Positions 1-9,740 of a stretch of DNA of 64,000 nucleotides are shown in pieces. The translations under genes and the position numbers were made by a program. The DNA is from Thozetella sp. PMI_491. Taxonomy: Eukaryota > Ascomycota > Sordariomycetes > Chaetosphaeriales > Chaetosphaeriaceae. The stretch is taken from NCBI GenBank assembly GCA_021432635.1, contig MU270025.1:703244-767243 (forward strand), read 5' to 3'. Within the stretch, counting starts at the first letter, position 1, and each line of letters starts with the position of its first letter. The notes beneath the pieces are model-generated. The model saw only the letters and a list, made by a program, of their open reading frames with translations. It did no database searches and was not told the DNA's origin.

Positions 1-1177
1 CTGAGAACTCTGCGTACTGCAAGGGTGGCGGCAGCATCTCGCCCGCGTAGGCGCGCGGAAGCTCGGTTTTGATGGCGATGATGCTGGAACCATCGATGTT
101 GATGTGCTGGTAGCCAATGATGAGGTGGTGCTTAGTCGCCGACTCGCTCAGGAGCGCCATCCGTAATGTCTGGCCGCCGGCGAGGTCATATATATGATCG
201 TTGAACTCGGCGATCTGCTGGTGGGCTTCGAGTTCCGAAGAAATCGTCTTCGTCTCGAGGAACAAGGGTGACTCGGCCATGATTCCTTGTATTGGCTTCT
301 GTGCCTCGTCGCAAAAGAAGCAGGTTCGCAGGCCCTCATGGCGCACGCCTAGATCGCGGACAATCTCAGCTAACCTACTCACGTCGAGGTTTCCTGTGAT
401 TAGAAATGATACACAGCCGTTGAAGAGTGTTGGGTCGTCGACGAGTTGTCCCATGAACCAGAAGCCGGACTGGCCATACGACATTGGCAGCTGCTTCACC
501 AAGCGTTTCCCAGCTGGCGATAAGTCATGTTTTGTCTGATTCCCCATAAGTGGATCTGCGTTCGAACGAAGGGGTTCGTCTGAATGCGACCACAGAGAAG
601 CCGATGGAGCCATAGGTGAACTCTGTGGGGTGCCCGGTCCCGGACTGACCGTGTTTGTTTCTGCATACACGCGAGGCCATCCCTGGTGGACTGAAGCACA
701 GCTGAAGTCATCCCAGGTACGGATCATGAAAGACCCCAGCCCGTGGGACTGAAGACCACCTTCGTGTTTTGTTTTGACATGGAACTCGAAGAAATGGGTT
801 CTATCTCCACGCCTTGCGAGCGTTTCGACGCTATGACTCTCAAGAACGAGTTCGATCTTGGCCACGGGGCTGCTCAGTCTGATGTCTGCCTCGATAACAA
901 GTTGCTCAAGCTCAAGTCTATGCACGACTTTGGGCTTGAAAAATTGAAAGGCCGCCTCCGACCCCAGCGCGACATATCCGGAAGCCGGTAGCACAGCAGG
1001 GAGAGCGTGTGAGGAGGTGACAAGATTGGCGAGTTGAGCGGCAGTCAAAACGTTGTGCCACGCCCATTGTGTCCCAAGAGGATTGGGACTCGCACTTCCG
1101 AGGATCGGGTGCTCCCACGTGGAGTTGGACGATACAGCCTTAGGGTGATTCGGCCTGGGTTCTGTGCGTGACAACAT
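1..1177 (-). CDS. PKS-NRPS-like open frame: dehydratase segment joined to condensation domain (partial, probably a remnant)
   Basis: One uninterrupted minus-strand frame runs from an ATG at 1177 (in-frame stop at 1187-1189) to the window edge, about 392 codons. The first ~120 residues look like the start of a polyketide synthase dehydratase domain: HPILGS, then WAWHNVL and PASGYVAL, as in fungal PKS-NRPS hybrids. About residue 160 onward is a Ser/Pro-rich linker. From LPMSYGQSGFW the frame reads as an NRPS condensation domain, with RHEGLRTCFF and the active-site region QHINIDGSS, where the second (catalytic) His is kept. Known PKS-NRPS enzymes place methyltransferase, ketoreductase and carrier domains between dehydratase and condensation domain; here there is no room for them, and no ketosynthase or acyltransferase is visible upstream. 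I infer a degraded megasynthase fused by a large internal loss. The alternative is a heavily reduced but expressed protein. Product unknown; the gene continues to the left. Confidence 0.7.
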   Translation of the reverse strand, partial: MLSRTEPRPNHPKAVSSNSTWEHPILGSASPNPLGTQWAWHNVLTAAQLANLVTSSHALPAVLPASGYVALGSEAAFQFFKPKVVHRLELEQLVIEADIRLSSPVAKIELVLESHSVETLARRGDRTHFFEFHVKTKHEGGLQSHGLGSFMIRTWDDFSCASVHQGWPRVYAETNTVSPGPGTPQSSPMAPSASLWSHSDEPLRSNADPLMGNQTKHDLSPAGKRLVKQLPMSYGQSGFWFMGQLVDDPTLFNGCVSFLITGNLDVSRLAEIVRDLGVRHEGLRTCFFCDEAQKPIQGIMAESPLFLETKTISSELEAHQQIAEFNDHIYDLAGGQTLRMALLSESATKHHLIIGYQHINIDGSSIIAIKTELPRAYAGEMLPPPLQYAEFS

Positions 1178-2203
1178 CGTCTCTGGCTACGCGGTAGTGA
1201 AACAAAATAGATACCGGGTTTTCGTTCCTGTAATATATGCTGGTCAACAAGCAAGCTGGCATTCTCCCCCTCTTATCTCCTTTATTGCCCAACTTTATAT
1301 CTCGTCACATGATCCTGCCGTTGTACACAGCCGCTTTAGGTATGCACACCGAGGGGATCGACAATGGCTGGGTACGGATTCCGGCGGTGTCACACAACCA
1401 AAGTGCCTAGTGACGAGCCATACTAGTTCCAGCACTTCGAATTCAACAACCACTTAGACTTGGGGATTTGGCACTTTATTGGCTTGGGTTCTCAGATGTG
1501 TGCACGCGACATCTCCTTGGCACCTAGTCAGCAACACGAAAATGGAGTATTTTTGCCAAACTTGGCTGAACGAAACTGCCTAAGCTGACACGGCCTCGGG
1601 TTCGTCGGCCTAGTTTCTTGCCTCTTTGGTTGGAATAGGGCATTCGGCATTCATCAGCATTATAATTGGTAGGAGGAGGTTTACAACACGTCTATTTCTG
1701 TATGTGGTAGTGTCCCGATTCGCTGATGCATCACCATGTCGACCGTCACATAATCCTTCGGCTACTTCCAGGAGGAAGATATCACAGAAGGAGTTCCGAG
1801 GCGAGTTCTACCGCCAACAGGGGGGGATTTGGCTATATGCGATGGTGCAAAACAAAGGAATATACCTTGACTGGTAGGATCGCTGTGTGTGGCTTCAATA
1901 AGAGTATGTGTGCCCTCGTTTTCCAGAAGCAGAGAGGTGTTCCGACCCGAAAGCTCGCTAACAGAGCCTTTTCAGGCCCCAAATCCCACGGATCCCGAGA
2001 CTTCAGGTTTGCTCTGTGTTAACCCTGTGTGGTATGAGACACGCGATGCTATGTGGCAACTTTTCCGTACCCCCCGAAACATTCCCCATTGTCATTACTA
2101 GCGCACCATCGTTATTTTGGACATTTATTGCGAGGCATTGTCCCGGTCCATCCGTGAACTGGATTAGAACGGCCTCCTCGCTCTTTGCGTCTTTCCTCTG
2201 CTC
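1178..2203. other. Intergenic, no gene recognised
   Basis: Only short frames lie here, and none resembles a known family. I looked for ketosynthase or acyltransferase remnants of the gene at the left edge and saw none. Confidence 0.5.
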
Positions 2204-3497
2204 TTAGAGATACCTGCGCCTTCCCCACGTCCAGTGGCTCCTGGGGTCCTCGACCAGCATTCTCATTGAGTGGAAGTCACCGGCCTCTCGGCCGTACTCC
2301 CTTTCCACCGCCTCTGCCGCCACAGCAGCATACTTGCTCGCCCTCTCTACCTCCCCGAACAGAGCAAAGTTGAGGGCCGCTCTGGTGTACACATGGCCTA
2401 AGTAAATGTGCAGCCGCTCCTTTTCGTACAACTCCACGAGCTCCTTGCCTGTTTCGGCTGTCACGCTCCGGTCGTTGAAGTCGTCCAGCTTCTTCTCCAG
2501 CGCCTCGATCCTTTTTAGCCTCGCGTCAGATGCGGCCACCTCAGCTGCACTCGCGAGACAGTGCTGGCAAGTGCAGTTGAAGCCCCAGTCGCTCAAGCGT
2601 TCTCTACGCTCCGCCAGCGGGAGCATAGAGTTGATGTAGCTGATGGTGAGCTCCTCACCGGGGGCGATATCCCGAACCGCAATTGTGGAATGGGTAAGGT
2701 TTCTGATTCGGTACTGGATGCTGAGGATCGCGACAACATTAGTGCCGTCGGCCCCGAGAGCCTTGGAAGGTTCTGAAAACTCACTTTGGCCGGCAGTCAT
2801 GGTTGAACCAGGACGCCTCCACGAAGCTACCGAGGTGGATGCCTTCGCTGCTGTTCCCCAGAAGAAACATGCGGAAGGAATTCTTGTCTACTTTTGTACG
2901 GACATTGTGGCCCATCAGCTTGTTAAAGGCCCGTCTCCGTGGAGCAGGTAGCATCTGCACGGCGGTCTCGTACAGACCCGATTGCGCCTCGTCCTCCATG
3001 TAGTAGTGCGCATCATTCTGCATTAGGAGAGTCGGAGCTTGGGCCATGATCTCCTCGCCCGCCTTAATCAGTCTCGATGCGATGAGGCCCACCCCTTTCC
3101 CTTCGACAGGGGTGGAATAGAAGGCATCCGACTCCCGGCGGAGGGCGGGCAGCGCAGCCGTCATCTCGGCCACCGCTTGGGCGTTCTCCTCCGTCGAAAC
3201 CAGCACACAACCGCCACCGAAGTCTTTATTGACGTAGATGCAGAACTCGCCGATGCAGTTGGATGGGCCCTCCCACTTGGACAAGATCGAGCCCACATTT
3301 TGGTGTTGGAATCCCAGATCCCCCCTTGAGCTGGCAGCACTACACGTGGGCTCGTCTCTCCATGGGACCTCTTTCAGACAAGAGTCCACGTGGGCTGCTA
3401 CTGGGATGAGGTGTGTGCAGCAAGCGGCCAGCACCACGGACCATGAGGCAGTGTGTCGCATGAACCGTGTCAACAGTGGCCTCTTACTGGCGTACAT
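2204..3497 (-). CDS. SET-domain protein (putative lysine methyltransferase) with N-terminal secretion-type segment
   Basis: Two exons, 2785..3497 and 2204..2720. The 64-nt intron has donor GTGAGT, branch-like ACTAAT and acceptor CAG. About 409 residues. The SET core is clear: GKGVGL opens the domain, the splice rebuilds NHDCRPN, and GEELTISY follows; CTCQHC is a post-SET-like cysteine cluster. These are the S-adenosylmethionine and substrate site motifs of SET methyltransferases. A helical, charged C-terminal region follows, as in SMYD/SET5-like fungal proteins. The ATG at 3497 has A at -3; a second in-frame ATG at 3461 gives a classic signal peptide (MRHTASWSVVLAACC, ending near VAAH). Either start puts a hydrophobic segment at the N-terminus, unusual for a histone methyltransferase and suggesting a secretory or membrane location. 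Substrate cannot be inferred. Confidence 0.82.
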
Positions 3498-5066
3498 TCT
3501 GCTGTGCAGAGTGCGGCCAAGCGAGGATGACAAGATTAGATGGCGTGAAGGAGTCCAGAGTTTATGAACTCAACAGGCGACAGTTTTAACTTGGGCTGAG
3601 GAGTGATGGCGCGTGGAGAAGACGTTGTGAATGAAGAGGAGGACACATGGCTATCGCATCAGATTCGGCTCATAACAACCGGCACAAGCCCATAGCATGC
3701 TCTTGGAAGCTCGGCAGATACCGCTTTAGCCTGAGCCGCCGGGCTTCACAGCGGACGGTCTCTGGGGAATGTACGCATTGGCCAGAGGCCGGCCTTATGA
3801 AACCTGAAGCTATGGCAAGCCAGCGTGCGCTTCTCTCCCAAGCGGGCCGAGCGTCATAGCAAGAAATTCTATAGCCGGCACTCACCTATGGCACAACAGT
3901 TGACTGCGGCCGGCAGGATTTTTCTTCTTGCGCCTTGGAAGAAGTCGTCGATACCATTTTTTCCCCCTCTCTCGTAGCCTGAACGTGTATTCAAGCCTAA
4001 TATCGACATTCTATGTGTCTGTCCTGTAAGTTGAGCTGGCAACTTCGATGCATCTCATACGTCAGCATTGTTGAGGATAGCTCGATCCGGTGTTGCAGCC
4101 AAGATCGATCCAAAACGAAATGGGAGCGATCCAAGTGGTGGTGGCCCGGGTCAGGCCCACAATACCCACAGTGCCACAGCGTTGCAACTCAGTAGCTCTT
4201 TCCCATCTTATCTACGCACGTACTGTGGCAGCAGATTAGATAACGACTGTTATCGACAAAGCCTGGCATCTTTGTGGTCCTTCCCCGCCCGTTCTGTCCC
4301 TGTGGCGAGCTCTCAAGTTTATGCCATAGACTGCTGCTTTCTTTGTGGCTGTAGAAGAGGGAACCGTGCGCCCCAACTGTCTCGCAAAGGCGGCAAGCGT
4401 CACGTGGGCGGCCTCCGGGGTTGTGGCTAAGTTGTGCCAGACTATGCACGTCTCATGAAAATTAAATTGCTGCCACAATGCTGAAAAGCTGGGGAAGCTT
4501 CCTCTGATCCCACAGCAGGCGCGCCCCGGTGCGTGCACAAGACAGGGAAGGACGATGCAGCGAATCCCACCGCAAATGGCAAATAGCAAATGCCATCAGA
4601 GCAGAGCCCCCTCTCTATCTTACTTCTGCCACTAATTAACATCTCCCTCCCGCACGTGGCAGGGATGCGGCCCGAGATCGCCCGCGGGCTAGCTAGCATC
4701 GTGGTGGTACTGGTAGATCTTAGGTGGAAGTCGGGGAACCATAAAAAGAATTCCCCCCTTCCATTGTCCTCGGTCGGCTCCAGCCGTGTCTTTGACGGCG
4801 TCTTGGTTTCCAATCCCGCCCGAGGCGTTCGGGAGAAGCGAACAAGTGGAAGAAGCGAAGCGCGCAGGCTGCGCTGCGACCAGAGACAAAGGCTAGAGAC
4901 CTTCCCCATTCGGGTGTCAAAAAGTTCGACGCATTGAAGCTAAGCGCTTGCGTCAATGGGGAGTGTGGTTCGCTAGCGCTCGTGTGTGGCTCGCCGGCGT
5001 GCGCGCGAAGGCTCCGCGGCCCATTTCCTGCCTCCTTAGACCGGCCCTCGAGATAAGCCACTGGTG

Positions 5067-5099
5067 TTAGTAGCAGTATTAGTAGCAGTATTAGTAGCA
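5067..5099. repeat. Short tandem repeat, 12-nt unit
   Basis: The unit TTAGTAGCAGTA occurs twice in full (5067-5078 and 5079-5090), followed by a partial third copy. Related TAG-rich sequence continues to about 5126. Non-coding microsatellite-like sequence. Confidence 0.85.
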
Positions 5100-5899
5100 A
5101 TGTGTACTGTAGTAATCTGTAGTAGCGATGCCAAGGCAGGGAGAGAGTCTGTGAGGGAAGAAGCTTCGGTGGATTATCGGGTGAAGGGTGAAGGGCCCGC
5201 GAGGGGGCTGCGGTATTCAACGTTGCCAAGGGTGCAAGCGACATTTCGGGAAGGGCGGACCGTCTCTAGCAAGGCCCAGAAGATCCAGAACCCAGAACCC
5301 AGAACCCCTCCCCCTTTCCCCCCTCGCCTCCCCGCCACCGACCCCCATTCCCCTGCATTTTTTTGCGTTCCTCGCGAGCCCTTTGCTACGGGATGGTGCT
5401 ACTGTAGGTAGTATGGTGCCGTTGGACCGTAGCATCAGCCACGAGCTTGTGTCCCCTCATGGATCCAAGGATGGGACGAAAGAGGGTGCTTGGCTGCTAA
5501 CGACCAGTGGGAAACGTGGTGTGGCGGGCAGGTAAGAGAGCGTGCGACAGGGGCAACAATGCTCAGACCCCCGCTAACTGGCGCACTAAGCCTGTTTGTC
5601 GCTGGCTCCAAGCGCTTTATCAATTCGTTGGGCGCCATGTGGGGCTCCTCCCCCTGGCGACCATGTGGGGTTTTGAATGAATATGGCAGTAGAGCGCAGA
5701 GCTGCTCGGTCTGCAGGCGGAATTAGGATCGATTGGCCGAACCACCCCATGCGCCTGGATTCGAGACGTTTCTTGTCTTCTCTACCCACGCCGCTCCCCT
5801 CTCCAGTACCAACCTTCGTTTTTTTCTTGCATCCAACTCCTTCACGGTCTAGCGAAGCGCAAGCGCAACCCAAAAGCTGCTGTATAGACTCCGTCGTTC

Positions 5900-5931
5900 A
5901 TTTTCCTTCTTTCTTTCCTGTCTGTCTTGTT
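5900..5931 (+). promoter_or_regulatory. Pyrimidine-rich block upstream of the gene at 6303
   Basis: A nearly pure C/T run lies about 370 nt upstream of the ATG at 6303. CT blocks of this kind commonly mark transcription start regions in filamentous fungi. From here to the ATG there is no upstream ATG, consistent with a long leader. Assignment is by analogy. Confidence 0.45.
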
Positions 5932-6302
5932 TAAACCCGCGAATATAGGCTCCTCGTTTGGATAGATTCCACCACGAGAACTCCCCCAGAAAACGAGCCA
6001 CGGATTCCCGCACGACTCGCACCGCTCCCTCTGCCCCGAGCCCAGCCTCGCCCATCTCGCCCCTCCGCCGAGTCAATTGACGACTTGGGACTTCCCCACG
6101 GTCTCGAAACCCATCCAATCCCACTCAGACGCCCTGTGCTCTTACCCAACGGCGAGCTAAACCACGTCGTCTCTCCTCCAACCCCCGGCTGAACGGTACA
6201 CGACGCCCCGTCCACCGCGATCAGCCAGAACACGCGCCCTTTCGGCCTATAGATAGCCCTCCCTACCTTTAAACTATACATTAGACTACATCACCCGTCA
6301 TC

Positions 6303-6662
6303 ATGGGCCTCAACATCCTCGATCGCATCCACCAGAGGATCGAGCTCTTCCGCCTGGAGCAGCGCTACACGCGGAACCGCAACCGCCGCTCCACCTTCGT
6401 GTCCAACGCTACCTACGTCGACGGCGAGTACGTCTTCAACACCCCCAACACCACAGGCTCGTCGTCCAACTCGAGCAGCAAGAACAGCAGCACTGCCTCG
6501 AGCCCCATCGACGCGCCTACCGCCCAGGCCGATGAGAAGGCCGCCAAGAGGCTGAACCGGTGGTCCTCCATGCCCGGCTTCGGCTCCATGAGCAAGGCCT
6601 CGGGCCGCGACGCGCAGCGCGACTGGAGGACGAGCAACGTCAGCGTCAACGAGGTGCGGTGA
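6303..6662 (+). CDS. Small conserved fungal protein of unknown function
   Basis: Single exon, 119 residues. The ATG is in good context (CATCATGGGC) and is the first ATG after about 550 ATG-free nucleotides. The N-terminal ~45 residues are basic and probably helical (MGLNILDRIHQRIELFRLEQ, then RRSTFVSNATYVDGEYVF). This is followed by a Ser/Asn/Thr-rich linker and a short basic C-terminal segment (KRLNRWSSMPGFGSMSKASG). No signal peptide, membrane segment or catalytic motif is visible. From general knowledge I believe short proteins of this layout recur in sordariomycetes, but I cannot name a family. Cytosolic or membrane-peripheral location is a guess. Confidence 0.72.
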   Translation: MGLNILDRIHQRIELFRLEQRYTRNRNRRSTFVSNATYVDGEYVFNTPNTTGSSSNSSSKNSSTASSPIDAPTAQADEKAAKRLNRWSSMPGFGSMSKASGRDAQRDWRTSNVSVNEVR

Positions 6663-8078
6663 GCGGTCCAAGACGACCCGCCCTCAGCGAGGCTTCTCGG
6701 CGTCCTACTGCCGAACCCGGAGCCGGGGAGATGCGCGGCGGCCTGCTCACTCGCGGCGCTGCGCTCCTCCCCGGCCCACGGGGGCATGCCATCCCGTCCG
6801 CCAAGGGACGGCGCTTTGGCCCGCTCCCGCGTGCATGCGCAATGATGACTCGGTAACAAACTTGATGCTCTGCTTTTTGGGGCGTTTTATGAACTAGCAC
6901 AGAGCGGCATGCATCCTTCGGCCTGTTTCTGGTGCATTGCTTTGGTTCCAGGGGAAAATTTTCGAATGGGCAACCATATTCATGGCAGGACGCCTGCGTT
7001 TTGGATGCAGATGCCGACCCCGAATGGGGCGAACAGCGGAGAGCGTGGCGACGCAGCGCCGCAGGGTCGAGACGCCCGCGGTGTTGCCTCAACATGCCCG
7101 CGATATCTGTTTTGTAATTACATGACGGTGTTGAATTCGATGGGGTTACTTTTTTGGTCTCACACCCTCCTGATACGTACGCGTGTACCAGCCTGCCCGT
7201 TGCTCGTAGGACCCAAGTACCGAATCGTGCGATATGCCGATGGGGTGGTGCTGTCTTTTCGACCCTATCTATGCTGGCTGTCTTGAAGTCTTTTCTTACT
7301 TTGTCGCCTGAACCCACCGGGTATCATGGCAAATGTGTAGGCTATCTTCTCCGAAGTTATTCGAGCCTGGAGGAAACATGTTTCCGTGGTTTCACCATCG
7401 TGTTAATCGTCCCAGTTTGGCCCACCCAACAAGGTCTTACCCTGCCAGCCGCACCCGCACAAGGATATCCATTACCTGGTGACAGTAGTCTCTGCGTCCG
7501 GGGTGAATATTGTGGGCAACCCGGGGGGTTTTGCATGCTATTTCGGTAGGACCATCAGCCAAGCGGCGGGTCACCACTGAGACACAAAAGTACGAGCCCT
7601 ACGTAGGTAGATGCACACTGCGCATAATGACAGCGTAAGCAGAGTCTCAGAGCCGTCATGACATGACGCACCGGCCATGTTTGCGCAAAAGAAACACAAG
7701 ATGCGATGACACAAGGCTGACAGGACCTAGAATTGACTCACGCTCTGCCTAGATCCCGGGGGTTTTGGTGGACAAAGTCAAATATCAATTGACAAGTTAA
7801 TTGAAGCAGTCTGCTGACGAGCCTAAGTTTTTGACGCCTAAGCTGAGCTATATAGAGTCATTATTCGATTGCTAGTTAGTTGCATATTTGACCTCGGCCG
7901 TTTTTATCATCATAACATCTTCCGCCTCTCCTCCCGCAATACACCCCCTGCTCGGCTGGTTGACCGCATACCGCTCCGCAGAAAGACAAAAAAAAAGAAA
8001 AGGGTCATCAGGTTGTTGCTCCAGAAAGCAAGAGTCCGGATCGTAGTGTGTGTTTCAGGTGGTAAATGTCGAGTACCC
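6663..8078. other. Intergenic between convergent genes
   Basis: It should contain the 3' ends of the genes at 6303 and 8079, which point toward each other. No recognised coding region. An A-rich run lies at about 7987-8000. Confidence 0.55.
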
Positions 8079-9740
8079 TTACAGGGCGGTGCCGGTGAGG
8101 CTGGTCATGGACCGGGTCGGAGGCTGCCGGTTGAAGCCGGGGATGTCCATGGGCACGTTGTGGTCACTCTCCCAGTCCAGCTTCTGGCGATCCATGGCCG
8201 GCAGGTATTCGTCCTCGTCGCGCTGCCTCATGCGGCGCTTCCAAAGGATGTAGACCACCCCGGCGGCGACGAGCAGGGCGCCCGCACCGGCGCCGAGCCC
8301 GATGGCGACCTTAGTAGCCGTAGACATGCCGCCGTTGTCGCCGCTGAGCGCGTTCGGGCTGTCCGGGTTGGGGTCCGTCGACGACCCAGAGTCGGCGGGA
8401 GTGCTGGTAGTGGCACCCTTGGCAGGGGTAGAACCGGTGGGCGTATCCGGAGATGCCTGGACGGCAGGCAGCGCGGTCGCTGGAAGGCGGGGCAGAGTAG
8501 TCAGAGTAGTAGCGGAGGCAGTGGCACGGGTGAGAGATTCGTTGGGTGCCTCCGGGTTAGCGGCGATGGGGGCCGGCGCCTTGGCCGAGGCGAGGGGCGC
8601 CTGGGACTCGGTGGCGGTGCCCGCGTTGGTCGCGGCGGGCGGGAGCGCGCCGGCAGAGGTAGCACCAACAAGAGGCAAAAGTCCAGTAGATCCCACCAAC
8701 GGGTTGACAAGGCCGGGAATCAGGCCGGGGTTGGCAGCTGCCGCCGAGGTCGCAGCCGGGGGAGCAGCGGCGCCGGCGCTGGTCGCAGCAGGTGCCGCAG
8801 CGGTGGTCGTAGCACCGCCAACGACGCCTCCTACCTGGCCGGCGGCGGTCTCGACCGCACCGCCGGCACCACCCACGGCGGTGCCCACAGCTGTGCCGAG
8901 GTCGCCAACAGCAGTTCCGAGATCTCCACCAACAGCACTGCCGACGGCTCCGCCAACGCCGCCAACGGCACCACCAACAGCGCTACCCGTGTCGCCCACA
9001 GTGGATCCGACGCCGCCGACGGCACCTCCAACGGCGCCGCCCACCCCGCCAACGGCGCCTCCGAGATCGCCGTTTCCAACATCGCCGACGGCGCCTCCCA
9101 CGGCCTGTCCGGCGTTTCCAACGGTGCTTCCGACGTCGCCAACTGCGGTTCCGACGCCGCCGCCCACGGCACCTCCAACGTCGCCGACAGCACCACCAAC
9201 GGCGCCGCCGACACTGCCGACCGCAGAACCAACACCACCCACGACGCCACCGAGTAGACCACCACCATTGCCCTTGTCGGTAGCCGCAGGTGCCTCCGCT
9301 GCGCTTGTCGCAGGAGCCTCCGCTGCGCTTGTCGCCGGAGCAGCGGCAGGCTCAGAGGCCGCAGGTGCCTCGGTAGTGGCAGCAGCTGCAGCAGTGGTGG
9401 TTTCAGGTGCCTTGTTGTCGTCCGGAGTGTCCTGGCCTTGCTTCCCAGTGTTACCAGAGTCCGCGGCGTTCGTGCTTCCTCCAAGCACGCCACCTACGGC
9501 ACCACCCACGGCACCACCCACGCCGCCTAGTAGGCCGCCATCCTGAGAGTCTTTTGTCGGGGCTGCGTCGGCAGCGGCGCTAGTTGCTGCCGGCGCCGGC
9601 GAGGCGTCAGGAGCAGCGTTCGTAGCTGCGGGAGAAGAAGCCGCGGCGGCATCATCGCCGCCTCCCAGCAAGCCGCCCAGGCCCAGATCGAGGGCCGAGG
9701 CAGCTGCAAAGTATACAGAGAAGAGAAGGACGGCCCGCAT
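8079..9740 (-). CDS. Secreted-type single-pass membrane protein with glycine-zipper-like repeats (Mid2-like layout)
   Basis: Single exon, 553 residues. An N-terminal signal peptide (MRAVLLFSVYFAAASA) is followed by a long Ala/Ser/Thr/Pro-rich ectodomain that should be heavily O-glycosylated. Residues ~159-305 are almost only Gly, Ala and Val in GGAVG/GSVG/GDVG motifs. A single membrane helix (about residues 478-500, GLGAGAGALLVAAGVVYILW) is followed by a basic stop-transfer KRRMRQR and a ~50-residue cytoplasmic tail rich in Asp, Pro and Ser. This is the layout of Mid2/Wsc-type wall sensors, but there is no cysteine-rich WSC domain, so a sensor role is inferred from layout only. Long frames on the opposite strand are shadows of the GC-biased repeat. 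Confidence 0.78.
   Translation of the reverse strand: MRAVLLFSVYFAAASALDLGLGGLLGGGDDAAAASSPAATNAAPDASPAPAATSAAADAAPTKDSQDGGLLGGVGGAVGGAVGGVLGGSTNAADSGNTGKQGQDTPDDNKAPETTTAAAAATTEAPAASEPAAAPATSAAEAPATSAAEAPAATDKGNGGGLLGGVVGGVGSAVGSVGGAVGGAVGDVGGAVGGGVGTAVGDVGSTVGNAGQAVGGAVGDVGNGDLGGAVGGVGGAVGGAVGGVGSTVGDTGSAVGGAVGGVGGAVGSAVGGDLGTAVGDLGTAVGTAVGGAGGAVETAAGQVGGVVGGATTTAAAPAATSAGAAAPPAATSAAAANPGLIPGLVNPLVGSTGLLPLVGATSAGALPPAATNAGTATESQAPLASAKAPAPIAANPEAPNESLTRATASATTLTTLPRLPATALPAVQASPDTPTGSTPAKGATTSTPADSGSSTDPNPDSPNALSGDNGGMSTATKVAIGLGAGAGALLVAAGVVYILWKRRMRQRDEDEYLPAMDRQKLDWESDHNVPMDIPGFNRQPPTRSMTSLTGTAL
8826..9266 (-). repeat. Degenerate Gly/Ala/Val-coding repeat tract
   Basis: About 440 nt coding for overlapping GGAVG, GSAVG, GDVG and GSTVG motifs inside the surface protein. 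Copies are 9-15 nt, imperfect and irregularly spaced, typical of slippage-driven expansion. Confidence 0.75.

Larger units (their letters stand above)
3498..6302. other. Long intergenic region and leader of the gene at 6303
   Basis: No convincing coding region. The right third is the promoter and 5' leader of the plus-strand gene at 6303. It holds a pyrimidine block and a stretch of about 550 nt (5751-6302) without any ATG on the plus strand. The left part has only short, low-complexity frames. Confidence 0.55.

Noticed and set aside
7869-9546. Two long plus-strand frames opposite the Gly/Ala/Val surface protein
   Set aside because: Their composition follows from the complement of the Gly/Ala codons; they lack a signal, domain or sensible start, while the minus frame has signal peptide, membrane helix and tail.
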